From Streptomyces sp. VRA16 Mangrove soil (lineage in GTDB: Bacteria; Actinomycetota; Actinomycetes; Streptomycetales; Streptomycetaceae): DNA of 64,000 bases. Positions 35,162 to 43,856 of this stretch are shown here, piece after piece (the stretch's first letter is position 1; each line of letters opens with the position of its first letter). The stretch spans positions 434,001-498,000 of the forward strand of contig NZ_JAFVLN010000001.1 of NCBI RefSeq assembly GCF_017377775.1. The letters are read 5' to 3'. A program made the translations under genes and the position numbers. The notes beneath the pieces were generated by a model, which had not been told where the DNA came from, did not search any database, and was given only the letters and a program-made list of their open reading frames with translations.

Positions 35162-38100
35162 CTAAAGGCCCGGGAGTTCCAGGTCGATGTCGAAGCCGGT
35201 CGGCGGTGCGACACGGCCCGGGTCCGAGCCGCTCAGCCAGGCGTGGTGCGCCCGGACCCTGCGGCCCAGCGGCCGGTGCGCCATGCCGAGGTCGCGCAGC
35301 CGGGTCAGAGCACTGTACGCGAGCTCCGTGGCCTCCACGCCCTGTCCGGCGGCGGCGAGCGACGCGGCCAGTGAGTTCTCCGCGGCGGAGACCCACGGAT
35401 GGTTCCGGCCGAGCTTGTGCGCAAGGGAGTTGACGGCCGCGCGGCCCAGGGCCACCGCCCCGTCGGTGTCGCCCAGCGCCCGCAGGTACACGCCGTGCCG
35501 CACCTGGCCGAGCCCGGTGTACGGATGCGCGGCGCCCAGGGTGTCGGTGAGCGACTCGACACAGGTGCGCGCCTGGTGCTCCGCGTCGCCGAACTTGCCG
35601 AGCGCGTGCAGATCGGCGGCCAGGCTGAACTGGCAGCGCAGCGTCTCCAGTCGGCGACTGCCGAACTGGCGGACGTAGAGCCCCAGCGCCTCCGCGTCAC
35701 GCGCGTGCGCCCGCTCGAAGCCGTACATCGGATCCTTCGCACCCGACGGGTACATGTCGGCGATCCGGCGCTCGCTGATGGCGAGGCCCACCTCCACCTT
35801 GAGGCGCGCACCGTCCCACACGTCGCCGTGCCGGCGCAGGAACTGGCGCAGCAGGTCCCGGGATTCGCCGTCGCGGCCCACCGCCCGGTAGAGGTAGGCG
35901 AGCAGATCCGCGGAGCGCCAGGCGAGCGGGTCGTCCTTGCCGCCGACCGCCTGCCGGTGCCGGAACCGGTCCTGGAGCAGCGTCAGCGCCGCGTCGTAGC
36001 GCCCGGTGAGGGCCTCGGTCAGCGCGAGGTTGTGCTCCACCTGCACCGTCGCCGTGTGATGGCGGCCGAGCAGCAGGGTGAGCCCCTCCAGGGAGGGCCT
36101 GCTCTGCATCAGCGCGTCGTCGAATCTGCCGAGGGCCCGCAGCGTCGCCGCGTGCGAGTCCGCCGACAGCAGGGTGCGCGGGTGCACCAGGCCCAGCAGC
36201 CTGCGGTGGCCGCGCAGCGCCTGCTCCGAGTACGTGCGCGCGGAGTCGTAGTCGCCGCGCAGCCGGTGGGCGCGGGCGATGCGGTTGAGCAGGGACAGAT
36301 ACTCGGGGGCCTGCTCGTCGCCCGGAGCGGCCCACGCGTCGAGGGCCCGGCCCCCGATGTCGAGCACCCGGGTCAGGTCCGCGCTCTCGCCGCGCTGGTT
36401 GAGCGCGGTGAGGTGGCGCAGCAGGGAACGGCGCACCCGGGGCCGCGGATCCTCCCACAGCCGCAGCGACGTCACCTCGCGCGCCCAGTCGGCGGGCAGA
36501 TCCTTGTCCTCGTGGGGCACGTACTCGGCGAGGATGCTGCGCAGCACCGACTCCACGTCCGCCCGCTCCCGCTGCGTCATGCTCGCCCTGATCACGTCGC
36601 GCAGCACGTGGTGCTGGACGAGCGGCTGCTGCGCGCGGTCGAAGTCGACGTCGATCAGGCCCACCTGGGCGAGCGACCACAGGGCGACGCTCACCATGTG
36701 CTCGTCCGGCAGCTGGACGTCGTCGGGGTGGCGCAGCGGCCTGCCGTCGGCAGGCTGGGCCGCGCCGGTCGAGTCGTCCCTGGCCAGTTCCGACAGGATC
36801 CGCCGGGAGCGCAGCAGCTCCAGGCCCATGCCGCGCCCGGTCAGCAGGGAGGCGGCGTTGAGCAGCCAGCCGAGCGCGTCGCGGCCGGGGGCCTCGCCCT
36901 GCCACGCGGCGGCGCCCGGGGTGTCCTGGGCCAGACGCCGGGCGACCAGCACCATGACCTCGATCGGCGGCGCGCTGTCGGCGCGGGTGAGCAGCCCCGT
37001 CTTCGCCGAGCGGAACTGGTCGAGGACGTCGGCGACCGCGGTCCGCGGGACCGTGGCGGGTTCGTGGCGGCCCTCGCGGTGGTGATGGGCGACGCGCTCA
37101 CCCAGACAGAACGCCGCGAGCCGCAGCGCCATCGGGACGAAGTCGAGGACACCGCCGATGCGCAGGGCGTCCTGGGTGGTGATCTCGGGAGCCATCTCGC
37201 GCAGCACCGCCGCGCATTCCTCGGGCGCCATCCGCGGGACGGCGAAGGGCGCCGTCGCCGGGTCGCCGTCGTCCGGCGGCCTGCGGCTCGTGATGAGGAC
37301 GTGGCCGCGCTCGTGCGGTACGGGCAGCGCCCCTTCCAGGTCGTCGGGGTGCGCCACGCCGTCGTAGACGACGAGCCAGCGGCCGACGCCGGAGTCGGGG
37401 TCCGAAAGGCGGCGCAGCAACTGGCCCGTTCCGGCGTCGTCGTCGGCCGTGCCGAGCCGGTCCTCGGCGGTGTCGAGGAGGTTCGCGAGGCCGGTGAGGC
37501 CGCGCCGCATCCGCTGGGTCTCCCACGAGCGCACCCACCAGACCACGTCGTACCCGGAGCCGTACTGGTGGCACAGCTGCCACGCGACCTCGCTCTTGCC
37601 CCAGCCGCTCGGGCCATGCAGCACCAGCGCGCTGCCGGCCCTGGCCGCCTCGCGCAGGCTCTCGTCGAGGCGGTCGACCAGCGCGGGACGGTCGACGAAC
37701 TCACCGTTGCGCGCCATCAGGTTGGAGATCTTGGGCAGCCGGGGGAAGCGGGCCCGGGGCGTGGTGTCGTCGAAGGGCGCGGCGCCGACACCCAGGCCCG
37801 CGTACAGCGTCTGCAGCGCCTCGTCCTCGGCCAGCTCGCGCAGGTCGATCCGCTCGTGGTGGGCCGCGTCGGCCTGCGCGAACGACTCGTCCACCAGCAC
37901 GATCCGCACATCGGGGTGCGACAGCGCGCCGATCTTGGGCAGCAGGGTCGGGTCGTCACCGGGGGAGAGGAACAGCAGCGCCTGCCCGGGGCCCGGTTGT
38001 TCGCCCCCGTACGTGTCGCTCCTGAGCAGCGTCGTGGCGATGCCGCGGCCCTCCAGACAGTCCCGCAGCCAGGCCGCCCACGGCACGTGACCGGCGCCGT

Positions 38101-38830
38101 GCACGAGGGAGACGGCGGTCAGCTGCCGCGGTGAACGCTCCCGCAGCCAGTCCGCCAGCTGCTCGTAGTAGGGGCGCAGACCCGCGACCGTACCGGAGTC
38201 CTCCCGGTCGACGGCGAGCCGTCGGCTGTCCTGGTAGAGCGGGTTGAACGGGATCTCCAGGAACGGGACCTCACTGTCGCCGAGCGCCTGGGCGAGGGCG
38301 CCGAAGCGGCGCCGGACCCGCTCTCGGGCGTCGCGCAGCCGGTCGCCGACCCCGATGTAGCTCTTGAGGCCGAGCGTCAGCATCCGGTACGGGCGCTCGT
38401 CGCGGTGCCCGGCCAGCTCCTCGGCGAGCGCGGCCGCGCCGTCGATCGACCACGCGGACAGCGCGAAGCAGAACACGAACGCGTCGCCGAGCGCGGCCAG
38501 CGCGGCGGGCTCCGCGGCGCCTACGGAGTCCGGCACCGGTGCCTCGATCAGCACGAGGTCGTACGCGGCCGCCACCGGGTCGTCGGCGAGCGCGACGAGC
38601 GAGGCGGCCTCGGGGCGGCGCACGAACGCGACGGTGCCGGGATCGGGTTCGGGCACCGGATCGCCCGCACCGTCCCGGCCGGTACGGGCGTCGACGATCA
38701 GGACGCTGCGCCGCGACTCGCTGACGATGTCCGCGGCATTGCGCAACGTGGTGCTCAGGCCGAGGTTCTCCGACGTCGTGAAGAAGACGGTGAACGGGCC
38801 GGAACGCTCGGGGAGGTGAGCTGCGGGCAT
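35162..38830 (-). CDS. fxsT: FxsT-like NB-ARC/TPR protein of an FxS peptide system
   Basis: The 1222-residue multidomain protein has, in order: a ParA/MinD-like N-terminal region (about 10-235); a TIR-like region (about 240-375: L-V-H-G-A-G-H-V-P-W-A-A-W-L); NB-ARC with Walker A G-P-S-G-W-G-K-S near 406-413; then a long set of TPR helices from about 760. This matches the large TPR proteins of FxSxx-COOH loci. The ParA-like P-loop is degenerate: at residues 18-29 the expected K-G-G-x-G-R-T reads T-T-S-E-N-L-G-L-S-T-T-L, with no lysine. The ATG at 38830 follows GGAG. It lies 85 bp after the fxsA-like gene in the same direction. Confidence 0.82.
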   Translation of the reverse strand: MPAAHLPERSGPFTVFFTTSENLGLSTTLRNAADIVSESRRSVLIVDARTGRDGAGDPVPEPDPGTVAFVRRPEAASLVALADDPVAAAYDLVLIEAPVPDSVGAAEPAALAALGDAFVFCFALSAWSIDGAAALAEELAGHRDERPYRMLTLGLKSYIGVGDRLRDARERVRRRFGALAQALGDSEVPFLEIPFNPLYQDSRRLAVDREDSGTVAGLRPYYEQLADWLRERSPRQLTAVSLVHGAGHVPWAAWLRDCLEGRGIATTLLRSDTYGGEQPGPGQALLFLSPGDDPTLLPKIGALSHPDVRIVLVDESFAQADAAHHERIDLRELAEDEALQTLYAGLGVGAAPFDDTTPRARFPRLPKISNLMARNGEFVDRPALVDRLDESLREAARAGSALVLHGPSGWGKSEVAWQLCHQYGSGYDVVWWVRSWETQRMRRGLTGLANLLDTAEDRLGTADDDAGTGQLLRRLSDPDSGVGRWLVVYDGVAHPDDLEGALPVPHERGHVLITSRRPPDDGDPATAPFAVPRMAPEECAAVLREMAPEITTQDALRIGGVLDFVPMALRLAAFCLGERVAHHHREGRHEPATVPRTAVADVLDQFRSAKTGLLTRADSAPPIEVMVLVARRLAQDTPGAAAWQGEAPGRDALGWLLNAASLLTGRGMGLELLRSRRILSELARDDSTGAAQPADGRPLRHPDDVQLPDEHMVSVALWSLAQVGLIDVDFDRAQQPLVQHHVLRDVIRASMTQRERADVESVLRSILAEYVPHEDKDLPADWAREVTSLRLWEDPRPRVRRSLLRHLTALNQRGESADLTRVLDIGGRALDAWAAPGDEQAPEYLSLLNRIARAHRLRGDYDSARTYSEQALRGHRRLLGLVHPRTLLSADSHAATLRALGRFDDALMQSRPSLEGLTLLLGRHHTATVQVEHNLALTEALTGRYDAALTLLQDRFRHRQAVGGKDDPLAWRSADLLAYLYRAVGRDGESRDLLRQFLRRHGDVWDGARLKVEVGLAISERRIADMYPSGAKDPMYGFERAHARDAEALGLYVRQFGSRRLETLRCQFSLAADLHALGKFGDAEHQARTCVESLTDTLGAAHPYTGLGQVRHGVYLRALGDTDGAVALGRAAVNSLAHKLGRNHPWVSAAENSLAASLAAAGQGVEATELAYSALTRLRDLGMAHRPLGRRVRAHHAWLSGSDPGRVAPPTGFDIDLELPGL

Positions 38831-38915
38831 GGTCTCTCCGCGGGTGCGACACAGGGGCGGAAGGCGGACAAAAAGGACGCCAGGGGGCTGTGAGTATAGA
38901 GCCGCGCCGAGGGAC

Positions 38916-39134
38916 TCACGCGCTCTCCGTGTGGCCCGTGACGAACGGGTCGCCGGTGGCCGTGACCTCGTGCAGCCGGCGCAGCAGGGTGCCCAGCGCG
39001 GACGGCGGGAGCGCGGCGATCTCCTCCAGGGACAGGCCGGAGACGTCCAGCACGGCGGACTCCGCGTCCGGTGCGGGACCGGAACCCGGCTCGACGTCCG
39101 CGCCCTGGGGGGCGGCGTCCTCGGCAGCGGCCAT
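38916..39134 (-). CDS. fxsA: FxsA-like precursor peptide with a variant C-terminus
   Basis: The 72-residue peptide has an acidic N-terminus and a leader helix L-D-V-S-G-L-S-L-E-E-I-A-A-L followed by L-L-R-R-L, the pattern of FxSxx-COOH precursors. The C-terminus is G-D-P-F-V-T-G-H-T-E-S-A. The FxSxx ending is absent: the last five residues are HTESA, with His where Phe is expected, and the only Phe is at -9 in F-V-T. The ATG at 39134 follows GGAG by eight bases (a GTG lies three codons upstream). It is divergent from the radical SAM gene that should modify it and upstream of fxsT. Confidence 0.75.
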   Translation of the reverse strand: MAAAEDAAPQGADVEPGSGPAPDAESAVLDVSGLSLEEIAALPPSALGTLLRRLHEVTATGDPFVTGHTESA

Positions 39135-39199
39135 GGTGTGCACTCCGTGGCGTCTCGGGACCGCTCCGCGGTCGGGGCCCGGGGTCGGGTGTCCCTGTC

Positions 39200-39205
39200 A
39201 TCGTA
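39200..39205 (-). promoter_or_regulatory. Possible -10 box of fxsA
   Basis: Leftward TACGAT about 65 bp before the fxsA ATG. No clear -35 partner, so this is tentative. Confidence 0.3.
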
Positions 39206-39284
39206 GCGCTGCGTGAGCACGAGCGGACCTGCACGGGAAGCCTCAACTCCCCTCGCAGGTACGACTGTTGTCCGATTCATGATG

Positions 39285-39314
39285 TTGACGCTCCGCGCAC
39301 GCCGCCCGAATACT
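39285..39314 (+). promoter_or_regulatory. Promoter of the fxsB-HExxH operon
   Basis: TTGACG (39285-39290), 18-bp spacer, AATACT (39309-39314), 63 bp before the fxsB ATG. Confidence 0.6.
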
Positions 39315-39377
39315 GGACGAACACGGTGTGCTGCGCCCGGATCGCGTCGGGCGGCGCGCCACTTCGGGGGGAAGCGG

Positions 39378-40628
39378 ATGAGGCGACCGCCACTGCGTCA
39401 TGTCGAGCCGCCCTGGCCCGGGGTCGCCGACGTGGTGGCCAGGGAAGCGGCGGGCTGGACGCCCTCGCCGCTGCACTCGTTCGTCCTCAAGGTGCACAGC
39501 CGCTGCGACCTCGCCTGCGACTACTGCTACATGTACCGCTCCCTGGACGGAAGTTGGCGCGAACAGCCACGCACCATGGCGCCCGCCACCGTCGACCGCG
39601 CCGCGGAGCGGATCGCCGAACATCTGCACACGCACGGTATCGGCGAGGCCGGCGTCGTCCTGCACGGCGGCGAACCCCTGCTCGCCGGGGACGCCGCCCT
39701 CGCCCGCACCGCGGACGTGCTGCGCGCCGCCGTCGGATCCGGCGTACGGCTGCATCTGTCGTTGCAGACCAACGGCGTACGGCTGACCGAGCGCCGCCTC
39801 GATCTCCTCGGCGAGCACGGCATCCGGGTCGGGGTGAGCGTGGACGGCGGCCGCGCGGCGCACGACCGGCACCGGCGCGGCGCCGACGGGCGCGGCAGCC
39901 ACGCCCGGGTCGCCGCAGCGCTGCGGCTGCTCGCCGACGGGCCGCACCGCCCGCTCTTCGCCGGCCTGCTGTGCACCGTCGACCTGCGCAACGACCCCGT
40001 CCGCAGCTACGAGGACCTGCTCGTGCACCGCCCGCCCTCGCTGGACTTCCTGCTCCCGCTGGGGCATTGGCAGACACCGCCGCCCGGACTGACGCCCGGC
40101 CGGCCCGGCACCCCGTACGCGGACTGGCTGTGGGCCGTGTTCGAGCGCTGGTACGCACCCGCCCGGCGGGAGACCAGGGTGCGCCTCCTCGACGACCTGA
40201 TGGCGCTGCTGCTCGGCGCGGCCCCGGACACCGAGGCCCTCGGACTCGGCCCCGTGCGGTACGCGGTGGTGGAGACGGACGGCTCCCTCGCCCAGGACGA
40301 CACCCTGCGCACCGCCTACCACGGCGCCACCCGCACCGGACTCGACCTGCGGCACCACACCTTCGACGAGTTGCTGCGCCACCCCGGCATCGCGGCCCGT
40401 CAGTGGGGCGCCGCGGGACTGTGCGCCGAGTGCCGGGCCTGCCCGCTGCACCGCGTGTGCGGCGGCGGTCACTACGCGAACCGGTACCGCCGGGCCACCG
40501 GATTCGCCAACCCCAGCGTGTACTGCGCCGACCTGACCGCCCTGATCCGCCGGGTCCGCGCACGGCTGGCACGGGACCTCGGCCTCCCGGCCGAGCGCCC
40601 ACCCGTGCCGTCGTCGGAGGTGGCATGA
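39378..40628 (+). CDS. fxsB: FxsB-like radical SAM/SPASM peptide maturase
   Basis: The 416-residue enzyme binds a [4Fe-4S] cluster through Cys 43, 47 and 50 in C-D-L-A-C-D-Y-C. L-H-G-G-E-P-L follows as the SAM-binding glycine motif. The C-terminal SPASM region has clustered Cys (C-A-E-C-R-A-C-P-L-H-R-V-C, then a final Cys), for auxiliary clusters. FxsB-type enzymes install a cross-link between an aromatic residue and a nearby beta carbon in the precursor core, giving a cyclophane. Here the substrate should be the divergent FxsA-like peptide. The stop overlaps the ATG of the HExxH gene by four bases. Confidence 0.88.
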   Translation: MRRPPLRHVEPPWPGVADVVAREAAGWTPSPLHSFVLKVHSRCDLACDYCYMYRSLDGSWREQPRTMAPATVDRAAERIAEHLHTHGIGEAGVVLHGGEPLLAGDAALARTADVLRAAVGSGVRLHLSLQTNGVRLTERRLDLLGEHGIRVGVSVDGGRAAHDRHRRGADGRGSHARVAAALRLLADGPHRPLFAGLLCTVDLRNDPVRSYEDLLVHRPPSLDFLLPLGHWQTPPPGLTPGRPGTPYADWLWAVFERWYAPARRETRVRLLDDLMALLLGAAPDTEALGLGPVRYAVVETDGSLAQDDTLRTAYHGATRTGLDLRHHTFDELLRHPGIAARQWGAAGLCAECRACPLHRVCGGGHYANRYRRATGFANPSVYCADLTALIRRVRARLARDLGLPAERPPVPSSEVA

Positions 40629-42076
40629 CGCCCGAGCCGCATCGCATCCCCGGAGAACTGTTCGACGCGATGGCCGCGGGGGCCGGCGGGGCCGAGGGGC
40701 TGCGGCTGCTCGCCCGCGCCGAGCACAGCAGACGCCTCGTCTGCGTCCACGCGGTCACCGCCGCCGCCCGCGACATCGGCGGCGCGGTCGCGGACGAGGC
40801 CCAGCGGGCCTGGGAACTGCTCGCCACCGCCCGCGCCCGAGCGCCCGAGGCGGCTGCGGCCGTGCTCACGCACCCCGCGGCCGGCCCCGCCCTGGTCGGG
40901 CTGCTCGTCGGACTCGACCGCGTCCGTGCGGGCGGACCCGCCGCGGCCCGGCCCGAACACCGTGAACTGCCCTGGCCGCGAACGGTGTCGGGCCCCGCGG
41001 ACCTGCCGATGTCCTGGTTCACCGCGCTCGCCGCCGCGGTCGCCGTCCGGGCAGGGCTGCCCGGACAGGTGCGGTGGGCGGCGCCGGGCCCCTGGGTGAC
41101 GCTGCCCTCGCTCGGCCGCGCCCACTTCCACGGCGCCCGCCCCGGGCACACCGTGGAGCTCACCGTCGGCGCTGAAGGGCACGCCGGCCTCACGCTGACC
41201 GGTGGGCGCCCGGCCCAGGACCCGGTCGTCGTGCCGGGCGAGCGGTACGGGGCACACGGCCGCTGGCAGGGCGCCCAGGTCCTCGCCGAACTCGCCCCGG
41301 GGACACCGCTGTTGCTCGACACCATCGACCCGCCCTGCTTCCCCGGCGCGGTGGGCGGCCCCCTCGCGCTCGGCACCGACGAACTGAACCGGTGGCAGGC
41401 GACGGCCCGCGACGCCGTGCGTCTGCTGCGCGCGGAACACCCGCTCCTGCACGCCGAACTCGCCGCGGGACCAAGGGTGTTGGTGCCGCTGCCCGGAGGC
41501 GGCCGGGGCAACGTCAGCGGCAGCAGCGCCGAGACGTTCGGCTGCGTAGCGCTGTCCAGGCCGCGCTCGGCCACAGGACTCGCGGTGACGCTCGCGCACG
41601 AACTGCAGCACAACAAGTTCGCGGCGCTGCTCCACCTCTTCGACCTGTTCGAACCGGGCGGCACCGAGCTGTACTACGCGGCCTGGCGCCCCGACCCGCG
41701 CCCGCTGTTCGGCCTCTTCCACGGGGCGTACGCGCACCTGGGCGTCGCCCAGTTCTGGAGCCGCCGCCGGCAGACGGCGCGGGACCCGGGCGCCCGCGCC
41801 GCGGCCGACGTCCAGTTCGCGCGCTGGCGGTCCGCGGCGCGCGAGGCGACCCGCAGCGTCCTCGGCTCGGGCCGGCTCACCCCGCTGGGACGGCGGTTCG
41901 CCGACGGGATGCTGGACACGCTCGACGACCTGTGCCGCCTGCCGGTGCCCGCCGAGGCCCGCCGCAGGGCCTCGGCGTCGGCGCGGCGGCACAGGTCCAC
42001 CTGGTCGGGCCGGTACGGGACGGCACCGGTCCGCGTCCAGGACGGGCCGTCCCCACCGGTGCCCAGCCGAGCGTGA
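40625..42076 (+). CDS. HExxH motif protein of the FxS peptide locus
   Basis: The 483-residue protein has the zincin motif H-E-L-Q-H at His 325-His 329 in L-A-H-E-L-Q-H-N-K, followed by F-D-L-F-E and the tract P-R-P-L-F-G-L-F-H-G-A-Y-A-H. This is the HEXXH-domain protein that repeatedly accompanies FxsB enzymes and is thought to act in peptide maturation, possibly as a metallopeptidase or modifying enzyme. There is no signal peptide, so it acts in the cytoplasm. Its start overlaps fxsB (ATGA), and its 3' end abuts the decayed family 3 glycoside hydrolase gene on the other strand. Confidence 0.85.
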   Translation: MTPEPHRIPGELFDAMAAGAGGAEGLRLLARAEHSRRLVCVHAVTAAARDIGGAVADEAQRAWELLATARARAPEAAAAVLTHPAAGPALVGLLVGLDRVRAGGPAAARPEHRELPWPRTVSGPADLPMSWFTALAAAVAVRAGLPGQVRWAAPGPWVTLPSLGRAHFHGARPGHTVELTVGAEGHAGLTLTGGRPAQDPVVVPGERYGAHGRWQGAQVLAELAPGTPLLLDTIDPPCFPGAVGGPLALGTDELNRWQATARDAVRLLRAEHPLLHAELAAGPRVLVPLPGGGRGNVSGSSAETFGCVALSRPRSATGLAVTLAHELQHNKFAALLHLFDLFEPGGTELYYAAWRPDPRPLFGLFHGAYAHLGVAQFWSRRRQTARDPGARAAADVQFARWRSAAREATRSVLGSGRLTPLGRRFADGMLDTLDDLCRLPVPAEARRRASASARRHRSTWSGRYGTAPVRVQDGPSPPVPSRA

Positions 42077-42079
42077 ACG

Positions 42080-43310
42080 ACGCCGGCCGCATCCCCTCGT
42101 CCAGCAGCACGACCACGTCCCCGCGCCCGTCCGGCACACCGTCGAGCCGCACCGTCACCGACGTGTACGCGTACTCCGACGACGTGCCGTCGAAGGCGGC
42201 CGGGCCGGGGCGGCGCCCCGTCGGGGAGCCGAGCCGGACCTCCAGGGTGCCCGCCGCGCCCGCCACCCGGGCCCTGAACGCTCCGCCGCCCGGAGCCGCG
42301 CGTCCGCGTACGACACCCAGGCGCCGTCGCCGGTCGCGCCGACCGCCGTGCCCCGCACCTTCGACTCGTCGACGAGCCGGATCGCGGCGTAGTCGTCGAA
42401 GTTCTCGGCGCGGGTGGTGCGCGACAGATCGCGCGGCGGGATCGTCACGCCCGTGACCTTCCACGTCGTCCGCGCCCGCACGTCCGCCGAGGACGACCCG
42501 GCCAGGACGTCGTACGTGGCCGCCTCCACGACCCACCGGGAACGCGTGACGTCCCCGTGCGCGAGATCCCGCTCGGTGAGCCGCAACCGGACGGTCCTCG
42601 TCTCGCCGGGCTTCAGCTGCCGCACGTCGCGGGACGTGCGCTGATGGACGTAGAGCTGCACGACCTCGTCGCCCGCGCGGCGGCCCGTGTTGGTGACGGG
42701 GACCGAGTAGCCGCCGGTGGAGCGCTTCAACTCGCCGTACCGGAACGACGCGTAGGAGAGGCCGTGGCCGAAGGGGTACAGCGGCTCGCCCTTGAAGTAC
42801 CAGTAGGTGCGCTCGTACTTGATGATGTCGTACTCGAGGATCGACGGCAGATCGTCCTCGGAGCGGTACCAGGTCTGGGTGAGGCGGCCCGCCGGGTTCG
42901 CGTCGCCGAACAGCAGGTCGGGCCGTTGATCGCGGGCATCGACCCGATGACGACGATCGCCGCGCCCTTGCCCTCGACCGCCGCAACGGCCTCCTCGGTG
43001 CCCGAGCGGACCACCTCGCGTGCGTAATGTGCGGCGGCCGACTTCTCCACGAGGCCCAGCACGCCGTCGGCGCCGGACGGGCCGAGCTGGACCGGCGAGG
43101 TCCACCACGAGTCGGCGATCTCGTAGCCCGCGTACTTCAGCAGGTACGTGCCGTCGGACTGCTCCTCCAGGCCGAACTGCTGCATCACGTACCAGCCGCC
43201 CGGCTGCATCTGGTCGTTGACGAAACCGGCGTCGCCGCGGCCCACGTGCTGTCCGTTCGCCACCGCCCGCAGCGTGACGATGCCGGCGCCCCAGTCGAAG
43301 ACGCATCTGC
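42080..43310 (-). pseudogene. Family 3 glycoside hydrolase remnant
   Basis: Three leftward segments in different frames match consecutive parts of a beta-glucosidase. First (about 43305-42922), V-T-L-R-A-V-A-N-G-Q to I-V-V-I-G-S-M-P-A-I-N-G. Second (about 42924-42290), L-L-F-G-D-A-N-P-A-G-R-L-T-Q-T-W, the Y-P-F-G-H-G-L-S-Y motif and a fibronectin-like domain. Third, A-F-R-A-R-V-A-G-A-A-G-T-L-E-V to L-G-W-A-P. The catalytic N-terminal domain is absent, about 50 residues are missing at the first junction near 42922, there is a second frame break near 42290, and the C-terminal end is cut near the HExxH stop. It cannot encode an active hydrolase. Confidence 0.82.
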
Positions 43311-43420
43311 AAGGGAGTTGATCATGCATGGATCCGGGCGCGACGCTGTGACGAGAGCGCGGGGAGCGGGGTGGTGGAGCGATTCGACGAACGCACCGAG
43401 AGGGGCCGGAGCGGTGCCGC

Positions 43421-43783
43421 TCAGGCGCCAGGCCGGAACCGCAGCGCCGACCAGGTGTCGTCGACGGAGATCTGCCGCACGGGCCGCACCCCCTGCGCGA
43501 TGAGCGCCGCCGCGAGGGTGTCGCGGTTCAGATCGGTCCCCAACTTCCCGCCCTTCGGGTACGCCACCCAGGCCAGGGCGTCGCGCCGGGCGGCGGCGAG
43601 CACCGCCCGCACGGCCGGACCGGCGAGGTCGCCGGAGCCGGTCACGAAGGCGAGCACCGCGTCCGCGGCGGCCGCGTCGTCGGTGGCGACGGCGTCCGCC
43701 AGATCTAGGCGGACGCCCTCGGGCTCGGCCAGGACGGCGACGCTCAGGCCCGGCTTGATCTGCAGCTTGCTGATGACGGACAC
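43421..43783 (-). CDS. Small conserved protein of unknown function
   Basis: The 120-residue cytoplasmic protein carries the tracts W-V-A-Y-P-K-G-G-K-L-G-T-D-L-N-R-D and V-R-Q-I-S-V-D-D-T-W-S-A-L-R-F-R-P near its end, familiar from a widespread actinobacterial family of unknown function. The earlier part has the alternating V-x-V-L and D-A-V-L-A-F patterns of a Rossmann-like fold, so it may be a degenerate methyltransferase-like domain (inference). The GTG at 43783 is preferred to the longer reading, whose first residues are proline-rich. Confidence 0.72.
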   Translation of the reverse strand: MSVISKLQIKPGLSVAVLAEPEGVRLDLADAVATDDAAAADAVLAFVTGSGDLAGPAVRAVLAAARRDALAWVAYPKGGKLGTDLNRDTLAAALIAQGVRPVRQISVDDTWSALRFRPGA

Positions 43784-43856
43784 GGGCCGAGCCTGGCACG
43801 GGGCGGGCGGCGGGGCCACCGCGCCGGGCCGCCCGGGGGAGGCGCCGCCACCGCCG

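Noticed and set aside
35399..38134. A 911-codon rightward frame inside fxsT
   Set aside because: Antisense shadow of the FxsT frame, which has P-loop and TPR features. No ribosome site.
29701..42076. An integrated plasmid or prophage
   Set aside because: No integrase, phage structural gene, replication gene or attachment-site tRNA was seen in or beside the island.
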